DNA of 35,237 bases from Chthoniobacteraceae bacterium. Lineage in GTDB: Bacteria > Verrucomicrobiota > Verrucomicrobiia > Chthoniobacterales > Chthoniobacteraceae. A program made the translations under genes and the position numbers. This document shows positions 15,717 through 23,448 of the stretch, piece after piece. The first letter of the stretch is position 1; each line of letters opens with the position of its first letter. The stretch covers positions 1 through 35,237 of the forward strand of contig CANFNA010000012.1 of assembly GCA_947448395.1 (NCBI GenBank), given 5' to 3'. The notes beneath the pieces are model-generated. The model saw only the letters and a program-made list of their open reading frames with translations, was not told where the DNA came from and did not search any database.

Positions 15717-17114
15717 TTACTTTGATTCCGCGGGAGTCGCTTTCGCTGGAGGCGGAGATTTTTTTGCGGAGAAGAAGTCACTGACGTCGAAGAAGGTGAC
15801 GTAGGCGAGGAACGTCATAACGGTGATGGCGCAGGCGGTTTGAATCCATTCGAGGACGGCTCCAGTCATGGGTTTTCTACGAATGGACTCGATGATGGCG
15901 AGGGTGATGTGGCCGCCATCCAGCACGGGGAATGGGAGCATGTTGAAAAGCGCCAGATTGACGTTGAAGAAGACCGAGAAGGCGATGGCGAGGCGCCAGC
16001 CTTGTTCGCTTTCGAACATGTTGTAGTAGGCCTTTAGAATGCCGACAGGGCCACTGAAATGCTGCGCTTTCACGTCGCTTTTTGGCGATAGAAGGGCGTC
16101 GAGCATATTCCGGATGGTCATGACCGCATCGACAATCTGTTCTTCCGGTGTTGGGTGGATGAGGGTCATGCGTCCCCAAGCCACTCCGAGGTGAGGCTGT
16201 TTTGCTCCGTCCTTTGGCGGGGCGGGTTGCAGAGAGACTTCGACGGGGGTGTTTCCGCGCTGCACTTTGAGTTTCACTGGATTGGAAATATTCGTTCCGA
16301 GCGCTTCAAAGAAATCGCTGATGTCCACAACGGGCTTGCCGTTGACTTCGGATACAATATCGCCGTCGAGAAGGCCTGCTTTGGCCGCTGGAGAACCGGG
16401 GTCAACCTTCCCAATAGAGGGAATAAACCGAGGTCCAATCTGGACTTTGCGAAGGCTTTTGCGTTTCCACTTCGGATTCTCCTCGCGATCCCAACCGGAC
16501 TCGATGGTTAGGATTTGTCCATCGCGCTCAATTTTGAACGGGATTGTTTCACCTTCCGATCGGACGATTCTCCAAGTCACGGACTGGAGGGGGCCCGTGA
16601 AGCGTTTGACCGGTTTGCCATCGACTTCCAGGATGCGGTCGCCGGCCTTGAGCTCGGCTTTGTCAGCGGGTCCGCCTTGTTTCACCACACCGATGGTGGT
16701 GGTTTCATTAAATTCGTCCACGGGCTTTCCGACGCCCCACACGACGGTCGCCATGACGACGGCAAGAAGGAACGAAAAGACGGGGCCGGCGAAAGCCACG
16801 ATGATTTTATCGAGGGGGGTGATGCACGGGAGTGGCTCGGTGCGATCCTCGGTTTCACCCTCGATTGCCTCCATTGGAGCAAGTTGAGGGAGCTTCACGA
16901 AGCCGCCTGCAGGAATGCTGCCGAGAGAAAACCACACATCGCCGATTTTTTTGCGCCAGATGGGCTTTCCGAACCAGATGCCAAATTCGTCAATGACCAG
17001 CCCTCTCCAGCGGGCGGCGAGGAAGTGTCCGAGCTCGTGGACGACGATGAGCAGGTTGAAGATCAGCAGAACCTCGAGAGCGATGAGGACAATGTGGGAG
17101 AGATGAGAAACCAT
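15717..17114 (-). CDS. rseP: RseP-type site-2 membrane metalloprotease
   Basis: A 465-residue inner-membrane zinc protease that cuts transmembrane segments of substrate proteins. The HELGH motif sits in the first membrane segment (NLLIVVHELGHFLAARW, around residues 20-36), and the third zinc ligand region is PFPVLDGGH near residue 395. Between them are two PDZ domains, seen at GGPADKAELKAGDRILEVDGKPV and GSPAAKAGLLDGDIVSEVNGKPV. The C-terminal membrane segments end in a Lys/Pro/Ala-rich tail. The size fits the RseP/RasP family. It lies upstream of ispG on the same strand. In many bacteria this gene neighbours dxr and other envelope genes; no dxr precedes it here. Confidence 0.95.
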   Translation of the reverse strand: MVSHLSHIVLIALEVLLIFNLLIVVHELGHFLAARWRGLVIDEFGIWFGKPIWRKKIGDVWFSLGSIPAGGFVKLPQLAPMEAIEGETEDRTEPLPCITPLDKIIVAFAGPVFSFLLAVVMATVVWGVGKPVDEFNETTTIGVVKQGGPADKAELKAGDRILEVDGKPVKRFTGPLQSVTWRIVRSEGETIPFKIERDGQILTIESGWDREENPKWKRKSLRKVQIGPRFIPSIGKVDPGSPAAKAGLLDGDIVSEVNGKPVVDISDFFEALGTNISNPVKLKVQRGNTPVEVSLQPAPPKDGAKQPHLGVAWGRMTLIHPTPEEQIVDAVMTIRNMLDALLSPKSDVKAQHFSGPVGILKAYYNMFESEQGWRLAIAFSVFFNVNLALFNMLPFPVLDGGHITLAIIESIRRKPMTGAVLEWIQTACAITVMTFLAYVTFFDVSDFFSAKKSPPPAKATPAESK

Positions 17115-17332
17115 GATGGGTTGGATCTGGGAAGATTAGCGGAGGTTTCGTCGGGGTCAAAATAGGATGCATGCCTTCATCGGCGGGGGTGAAGACCTGT
17201 GTTGAGAGTGGTTTGTTAATTTAAGAGTCACGAGATAAGCGATTTAGCTTCGGTTGATTTGACAGGCGAAAAAACACGGCTCTGTTGCGTGCCGGCGACG
17301 GTCCATTCCGGAGCCTGCAACATCCACCCTAA

Positions 17333-20300
17333 ATGAAGTCCATCCCATTCCTGAAATCGTCCTTTTCGCTGAACCGCTGGCTTTGCCTTTTAGCGGCTGC
17401 TTCCCTGCCTGGATTATCTTCCTCACTGCAAGCTGACTGGCAGTGGGCCATGCCTCCAACATGGGTCAATGTGCAGACCACCCATCGGAACCATGTTTTT
17501 TATGTCGGTGATGCGCTGTCGTTTCAGCTGAGTCGCAGCGGAGCCACGAGTTATGCGATTCGCGATTATTATGGAAGCGTTGTGGAGCAAGGGGCGGTAA
17601 GCGGATCCACGCTGAATTCGTCGGTGAGTGCGCCGGGTTGGTATAAACTCTATCTGTACGGGGCGGACCAAGGCTCGCCATGGGGCACCAGCGTTGGGAG
17701 TTCTATGTTCTGCGTGCTGCGGAACGACGCCAATTTTCCAAAAATGCCGCCTCCAGGCACGTGGGGAGGGGAGTTGATGGTGGATGAAATTGTACGTGGG
17801 GTGTTTGGGTATGGCCCTCAGCGGCACAAGGTTGATAACGCCGGAAATCCAGCAGCCGAAATCGCGCGGTTGGATACTGAGATTGCGGTGGACCAGCAGT
17901 ATTACACGCCATTTGACCCAGCGCGTCGGCGTGAACTGCTCATCGCGTTCCCGAATGGCACCACGAATCAGGCGGGCGTTCAGCAGATCGTGAGTCACTT
18001 CAAAGGCTTGGTGAAGTACTGGGAGGCGCGCAATGAACCGAATTTTGCAATGAGCGCCACCTCGTTTGTGAACAACGAGCTGAAACCTTTTTACCAGCTG
18101 GTGAAGAGCATTGATCCTTCCCTCAAGGTGATTGGGCCCGGTGCCGTTACGGTCGGGCCTCCGATGGCGGGATTTAATACGGAGTTTTTCACCGCGGGGG
18201 GCGCTCAGTATGTGGACGCGTTTTCGTTTCACGCCTACAACAACCTGAATGGGGATTTGGCATTGGCGCGTCTGTCCATGAATCAGATCGCTCAGTGGCT
18301 GAAGACCTACAACAAAACGGGATTGGAAGTCTGGCAGACGGAGCAAGGGGCGTTTGGTCCGCATTTTGGATCTTATCAACCGCGTCTGCAGGCTCGCTGG
18401 ACGATGCTTCAATTTATGGTGTTCGAGCAAAATGGGATTCCCAAGGAACACAATCACTACTGGTACGATAAAAATGGCGGTTATTGGGACCAGCCTTGTT
18501 GGGTGGAAAACGAGGACGGTACTCTGAACCCCGTTGGCAACTTGATGAGGGTCTATTCGGAGGAACTATACGGGACCAATTTCAGCAAGGCGTTCGATTT
18601 TGGGGATCCGGGAAACAAGTTGTTTGTCGGCAATCTGTTCACGGGCGTGAACAAGCAGGTCGCTGCATTCATGACTTCGGGAGAGACGGACTCGATCCTG
18701 GAGCTGAATCTTTCGAGTGCAACTTCGGTGAAGTGGGTGTCGCCTTTCGGCAAGGAGCAGATCCTTCCGGTAGTCAACGGGAAGGTGCAAATCCATGTCT
18801 CAGAACTCCCTTCTTATGTGGAATTTGTCGGTGGGATCAGCGTGACGCCGTGGAGTTGGGGCACGAATTTGGCCGCCCAGACGGGATCGGTGGCGACATC
18901 GTCGGGATCGAACACGCATCCGATTGATTCAACGATCAACAATGCGATCACGAAGGTGATTAATGGAAAGCTGGATTCGTGGTATTGGACACAGGCGAGT
19001 GACACGCATCCTTGGGAGAGCAATTTTTCGAGCTTTCCGGGCTGGTTCCAGCTGCAGTTGCCGAGTGCACAGACGATTGACCGCGTGGTGATCTATGCGG
19101 GTGTGCCATGGCAATGGGACGGTTCCATTTTGGACTATGAGTTGCAGGCGGATCAAAATGGGCAGTGGGTTTCGCTTGGTCGTATCCAGGAGCCGGCGAA
19201 TACGTTCAGTGCGTTCAGTGGGGCGAATCACACAACGGTGGATAGCTTCTACAGCGAGCGTTCGGTGTTCACGCACAGCTTCGCTCCGATCACGACGCAG
19301 AAGATCCGAATCGTGGTGAACGATGTCAGTGTCGGCGGAGCTGCGAATCAGCTGGCGAAGAATGCAGGCGCTCAAGGTGGCGTGCGCCAGCTCACCCTTC
19401 GTGAGGTGGAAGTTTACCGTTCCGGGTCAGCGCCGGTGGTGGTTGGGGTGACGAATGTTCCGCCAATCGCTGCCAATGACACGGCGACTTGTTACCGCGA
19501 CGCCAGTGTCTCCATCCCTGTTCTTGTTAATGATAAAGATTCGGATGCGGGGCCATTGCCTTTGTCGATCGCGAGTGTGGGAGCGCCCAAAAGCGGGACT
19601 GCCACGTTGCGGAATGGTCAGGTGCTCTACCAGCCGAACTCAGGATTTAGTGGCACGGACACGTTTGCGTACACCGTGACGGATGGGGCGGATACATCGA
19701 GCGCTACGGTGACCGTTACGGTGCTTTCGTCGAGTACACCGGCGGGAGCCAGCGTGAATGGATTGAGCGCGGAGTACTTCAATAACGCTGATCTGAGCGG
19801 CTCTGCATTCACCCGACTGGATCCTTTGGTGGATTATAAGTGGGGAACGGCTGCACCTGATCCAAAGGTATCTGCGGATACCTACTCGGTCCGGTGGACG
19901 GGACAGGTTCAACCGCGCACGTCGGAGACTTATACCTTCTACACGAACTCAGACGATGGCGTTCGGTTGTGGGTAAACGGGCAGCTCCTCATTGATCATT
20001 GGACGGACCATGCGTTGACGACCGATCAGGCGAGTATCGCGTTGGTGTCGGGACAGCGTTACGACCTGAAGTTGGAGTATTACCAAAACATGTGGGACGC
20101 CCAGATCGGGTTGTTTTGGAGTAGTCCAAGTTTGGTCAAAGAGGTGATTCCGAATGCGGTGCTCTTTGCGAGTGGCTCGGTTCCTCCTCCGCCGGCGAAT
20201 ATGCCGCCAGTCGCGAACAACGACTCTGCAGTCACGAATGAAGGGGTTTCCGTCACGGTGCCTGTTTTGGCGAATGACAGCGATCCTGACTCAGGGCCAA

Positions 20301-22471
20301 AGCCCTTGGTGATATCCGCGGTTGGCGTTCCCGCTCACGGAACAAGCGCAGTGGTTGCGGGTGGAATCACTTATATGCCTCTGGCGGGTTATTACGGGGC
20401 GGATGCTTTTGGTTACACGATCAGTGATGGCTCTGCCTCTGCGTCTGCAAACGTGTCGGTTGCGGTGAACAGCACGGCGAAGGCTTATGACCTCTCAAGT
20501 GGGGGGCTTGCGGCCTTGCTAGTCGGTTCGGCTAATGGCTCGTCGAGGGTGTTGGCAGACGGAAGATGGGAGCTCAACGCGTCCGGTGTTGGTCCTTCTG
20601 GAAGTGCGGATGCGATTCGGATGGAGTCGGTCAGTCTTTCCGGAGACTTCCGCGCAGTGGTTCGCGTTCAGAGCTTTGCGGCGGCGAGTAATCTGGCACG
20701 GGTTGGATTGGTTGTGCGAGAAGGGTCTCAGGCAGGGGTTCGCGAGGCGATGATCGCGGTTTCAACGAGTGGCGGGAATGTTTCCGGAGCTCGTTCGGTG
20801 GCTGGCGGAGCATTCACGGAGACTGTGCCTGCGGGGGCGGATGCAAACTCGGTGTTTCCAAATGCCTGGCTGATGCTGGAGCGACTTGGGGACAGCGTGC
20901 GCGCTTCTCTATCAGCAGATGGGGTGACCTATCGTCCAGTGGGTTCCTATACGCTCACGGGTCTTGCTCCGACGGTTCTGGTCGGACTCGTGGAGTCGAG
21001 CGGAACGGCTGCAGACTCGGCTCGAGCGGTGGTCTCTGATTGGGTTCTCTCGCGCAATATCGTGATGGCTCCGACAGGACAGAAAGGATTGCTCGGCGTG
21101 TACTTCGCGAAGAACGATCTGACCCTGCCGGTGGCGGCTAGGGTAGACGATACAGTCAATTTCGACTGGGCATTGAGTGCGCCGAACCTGTTGCTGGGAG
21201 CGGATAACTTCTCAGTGCGCTGGACTGGGATGGTGGTTCCCAAATTCAACGAGAACTACACCTTCTATACACAGTCGGATGACGGCGTTCGCTTGTGGGT
21301 GAATGGGCAGTTGTTGGTGAATCGCTGGGATCAACACGCGGTGACGGAGGACTCTGGTACTGTCGTGCTACAGGCGGGTAAACCCTATGACATTAAGTTG
21401 GAATACTTTGAGTCGGGTGGGGCGGCTGTGGCCAAGTTGTTGTGGTCTAGTCCGAGCCAAGCTAAGGAGATCATTCCAGCTGCAGCTCTGCGACCTTCGG
21501 TCACGCCTCAGCCCATCGGCGTTTCTTCCACGGCAGCGGTTTCAGTCTTACCCGATGGCACGCGTGATTTCGTGGCGCTTGGAAGCGGCTTGAGCTCGTC
21601 GAGTTCGGACCAAGGAGGATTTCTGTCTCAGATGGTTTCGGGGGACTTCCAAATTGCCATCCGCATGCGTGGCTTGAGTGGCGGGAGCGCTCCGAAGTCC
21701 TCGGTCATGCTACGAGAAGGAATCAATGCAACAGACCGTTTCGCTGCTGTGCAGATTGGTGCGGACGGAGGTTTGTCGCTCGCAAGCCGAACGGTGGTTG
21801 GAGGCACTGTCAGTCTGACTCCGATTTCGGGAGGGATGGTGTTTCCTAACGCTTGGTTGCTCCTCGAGAGACGGGCGGACTTGATTAACCTGGCGGTTTC
21901 TGTTGACGACATCACGTATCGGAAACTCGGGAGTGTTTCGCTGGCAGGGCTCGCGCCCTTGGTCCACACCGGCGCATTTCTCGGGGCTGGTGCAGGTCCG
22001 AATTCGGCCCACGCTGTTCTTGGCGATTACGAGTTGGTCGCGCTGACAGCGCCGGGTCTTACGGGTCAGTACTTTGGGGCGCGTGATCTGACTAATCTGC
22101 GGCTCACGAGGACCGATGCTGGGGTCGACTTCAACTGGGGGAGCGGGTCGCCGGATCCTAAACTATCGGCCGACGGATTCTCCGTGCGGTGGATGGGGAA
22201 GGTTAATCCAAGGTATTCGCAGCTGTATACGTTTGCAGTGCAGGCAGACGACGGGATGCGGCTCTGGGTCAACGGGCAGTTGTTAATCGATAACTGGCAG
22301 GATCACGCCATCACGGAGAGCACTGGGACCATCTCGTTGACGGCCGGACGTTGGGCTGACCTGAAGCTTGAGTACTACGAAAACACCGGCGGGGCTGCGG
22401 CGCGACTTTTGTGGTCGAGCCCGAGTCAGGCGAAGGAAGTCATTCCCGCATCGCGGCTGAGCACTCCGTAA
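17333..22471 (+). CDS. Large secreted multidomain protein: glycosidase-like head with discoidin, cadherin-like and PA14 domains
   Basis: A 1712-residue secreted protein with a signal peptide (LCLLAAASLPGLSSSLQA). Its N-terminal half (to about 480) resembles a clan-A glycoside hydrolase barrel: WEARNEPNF gives a candidate acid/base Glu235 and VWQTEQGAFG a candidate nucleophile Glu337. A discoidin (F5/8 type C)-like domain follows (about 530-700, ending LREVEVYRS). Then come a cadherin-like unit (PPIAANDTATC, 707-802), PA14 domain 1 (GLSAEYFNN, 808-944), a second cadherin-like unit (954-1046), a concanavalin/DUF1349-like domain (1051-1244), PA14 domain 2 (1251-1390), a second DUF1349-like domain (1396-1573) and PA14 domain 3 (1573-1712). 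Each PA14 copy carries the DDG(V/M)RLWVNGQLL motif. Likely a polysaccharide-degrading, glycan-binding extracellular enzyme. The exact glycosidase family is not certain. Confidence 0.85.
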   Translation: MKSIPFLKSSFSLNRWLCLLAAASLPGLSSSLQADWQWAMPPTWVNVQTTHRNHVFYVGDALSFQLSRSGATSYAIRDYYGSVVEQGAVSGSTLNSSVSAPGWYKLYLYGADQGSPWGTSVGSSMFCVLRNDANFPKMPPPGTWGGELMVDEIVRGVFGYGPQRHKVDNAGNPAAEIARLDTEIAVDQQYYTPFDPARRRELLIAFPNGTTNQAGVQQIVSHFKGLVKYWEARNEPNFAMSATSFVNNELKPFYQLVKSIDPSLKVIGPGAVTVGPPMAGFNTEFFTAGGAQYVDAFSFHAYNNLNGDLALARLSMNQIAQWLKTYNKTGLEVWQTEQGAFGPHFGSYQPRLQARWTMLQFMVFEQNGIPKEHNHYWYDKNGGYWDQPCWVENEDGTLNPVGNLMRVYSEELYGTNFSKAFDFGDPGNKLFVGNLFTGVNKQVAAFMTSGETDSILELNLSSATSVKWVSPFGKEQILPVVNGKVQIHVSELPSYVEFVGGISVTPWSWGTNLAAQTGSVATSSGSNTHPIDSTINNAITKVINGKLDSWYWTQASDTHPWESNFSSFPGWFQLQLPSAQTIDRVVIYAGVPWQWDGSILDYELQADQNGQWVSLGRIQEPANTFSAFSGANHTTVDSFYSERSVFTHSFAPITTQKIRIVVNDVSVGGAANQLAKNAGAQGGVRQLTLREVEVYRSGSAPVVVGVTNVPPIAANDTATCYRDASVSIPVLVNDKDSDAGPLPLSIASVGAPKSGTATLRNGQVLYQPNSGFSGTDTFAYTVTDGADTSSATVTVTVLSSSTPAGASVNGLSAEYFNNADLSGSAFTRLDPLVDYKWGTAAPDPKVSADTYSVRWTGQVQPRTSETYTFYTNSDDGVRLWVNGQLLIDHWTDHALTTDQASIALVSGQRYDLKLEYYQNMWDAQIGLFWSSPSLVKEVIPNAVLFASGSVPPPPANMPPVANNDSAVTNEGVSVTVPVLANDSDPDSGPKPLVISAVGVPAHGTSAVVAGGITYMPLAGYYGADAFGYTISDGSASASANVSVAVNSTAKAYDLSSGGLAALLVGSANGSSRVLADGRWELNASGVGPSGSADAIRMESVSLSGDFRAVVRVQSFAAASNLARVGLVVREGSQAGVREAMIAVSTSGGNVSGARSVAGGAFTETVPAGADANSVFPNAWLMLERLGDSVRASLSADGVTYRPVGSYTLTGLAPTVLVGLVESSGTAADSARAVVSDWVLSRNIVMAPTGQKGLLGVYFAKNDLTLPVAARVDDTVNFDWALSAPNLLLGADNFSVRWTGMVVPKFNENYTFYTQSDDGVRLWVNGQLLVNRWDQHAVTEDSGTVVLQAGKPYDIKLEYFESGGAAVAKLLWSSPSQAKEIIPAAALRPSVTPQPIGVSSTAAVSVLPDGTRDFVALGSGLSSSSSDQGGFLSQMVSGDFQIAIRMRGLSGGSAPKSSVMLREGINATDRFAAVQIGADGGLSLASRTVVGGTVSLTPISGGMVFPNAWLLLERRADLINLAVSVDDITYRKLGSVSLAGLAPLVHTGAFLGAGAGPNSAHAVLGDYELVALTAPGLTGQYFGARDLTNLRLTRTDAGVDFNWGSGSPDPKLSADGFSVRWMGKVNPRYSQLYTFAVQADDGMRLWVNGQLLIDNWQDHAITESTGTISLTAGRWADLKLEYYENTGGAAARLLWSSPSQAKEVIPASRLSTP

Positions 22472-22503
22472 GCGGGCGAGCGGAACAATTGGGTAAGAGG
22501 AGG

Positions 22504-22544
22504 CAACGTCCATCTGGGAAACCAGGTGGGCGTTGTTCTTTTTT
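22504..22544 (+). terminator. Strong intrinsic terminator after the PA14-repeat protein gene
   Basis: The arms 22504-22517 and 22522-22535 pair over 14 positions (three G-U pairs) around a GAAA tetraloop, followed by TTCTTTTTT. It separates the large secreted protein gene from aroD. Confidence 0.9.
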
Positions 22545-22561
22545 ACGTGAGGGAAGTGTGA

Positions 22562-23308
22562 ATGTGGGATTTCGGTTTGTTTCGGGTGGGATTGTCGGGC
22601 TGGATGATCCGTATGAGTCGAAGTCCAGCGTCCCACTCCCCGAAGCCCATGGTAGTCGGAACCATTCATTCTCCTGGGGCATTGAAAAAAGCGATTCGCC
22701 TCTCTCCGCAGGACGTTGATTTGCTCGAGTTGCGAGTCGATGCTTTTGCCGCGAAGCCGGAGACGCTTTTGCGGGCAATCCCAAATCTGCCGGCGCCGCT
22801 CTTGTTGACGGTGCGTCACCCCAGGGAAGGCGGGGCGGCTCCTCTCACGACGAACCAACGCCGCGCGCTATTTCGGCAATTTTTGCCGTTGGTTCAATGG
22901 ATGGATGTGGAGGTTCGGTCGACGTCGATTCTTGCGGAAGAAATTGCCTATGGAGTTGGGATGGGGGTTCGGTTGGTAGTTTCTGACCATCATTTTAGAG
23001 CTCTCCCTTTGAATTCACGACTGACCGAGCGCGAGGCTCTTGCTCGAAAGGCGGGGTGTGAGGTGTTCAAATTGGCAGCGACTCTTCGGACCGCCGGCGA
23101 ATTGGAGCGACTCTTTGGATTTCTGAATCGCCATTCCAAGAGAGGATTGGCCGTGATGGGGATGGGAGCGTTCGGTCAAGTTTCGCGGCTCCTTTTCGGG
23201 AGGTGTGGATCTCTCCTGAATTACGGATATTTGGATGAGCCTCAGGTTCCAGGGCAATGGGAAGCGGTGACCCTCAAGCGGAGGCTGATGGAGCTTTTCG
23301 GTGCCTGA
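22562..23308 (+). CDS. aroD: Type I 3-dehydroquinate dehydratase
   Basis: A protein of up to 248 residues for the third step of the shikimate pathway (3-dehydroquinate to 3-dehydroshikimate). It matches the class I Schiff-base family: VVGTIHSPG near the start, the DLLELRVD strand, LLLTVRHPREGG (substrate-binding Arg), the catalytic His pair in VVSDHHF (His143/144) and the Schiff-base Lys170 in EVFKLAAT. MGAFGQVSRLLFGRCGSLLNYG is the usual C-terminal loop. The start is uncertain: ATG at 22562 lies 18 bases after the terminator T run, and ATGs at 22604 or 22613 would trim a poorly conserved N-terminus. It lies between a secreted enzyme gene and the flagellar cluster and has no functional link to either. 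Confidence 0.88.
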   Translation: MWDFGLFRVGLSGWMIRMSRSPASHSPKPMVVGTIHSPGALKKAIRLSPQDVDLLELRVDAFAAKPETLLRAIPNLPAPLLLTVRHPREGGAAPLTTNQRRALFRQFLPLVQWMDVEVRSTSILAEEIAYGVGMGVRLVVSDHHFRALPLNSRLTEREALARKAGCEVFKLAATLRTAGELERLFGFLNRHSKRGLAVMGMGAFGQVSRLLFGRCGSLLNYGYLDEPQVPGQWEAVTLKRRLMELFGA

Positions 23309-23319
23309 CGTTCTGAAAT

Positions 23320-23345
23320 GGCTATAGAGTTGGTCAATAATAGCC
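23320..23345. repeat. Inverted repeat between aroD and fliD
   Basis: GGCTAT (23320-23325) and ATAGCC (23340-23345) are inverted copies separated by 14 bases, in the 140-base gap before the flagellar cluster. It may be a regulator site or a weak hairpin. No sigma-28 or sigma-54 promoter could be recognised with confidence nearby. Confidence 0.3.
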
Positions 23346-23448
23346 GAAGCTTCATCGAGGGGCTGTGCGATCCAAGTGCTTGGAGATTGTTTCTTCGAGG
23401 TCTTGGGAGGTACGAAACCTGCTAGAAAAAACTTTCACTTTTACACTT

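Noticed and set aside
17423-18457. 344-codon open frame on the - strand inside the large secreted protein gene
   Set aside because: It is antisense to a clear coding region with signal peptide and domains, and its translation (His/Arg-rich, no domain) is typical of a shadow frame.
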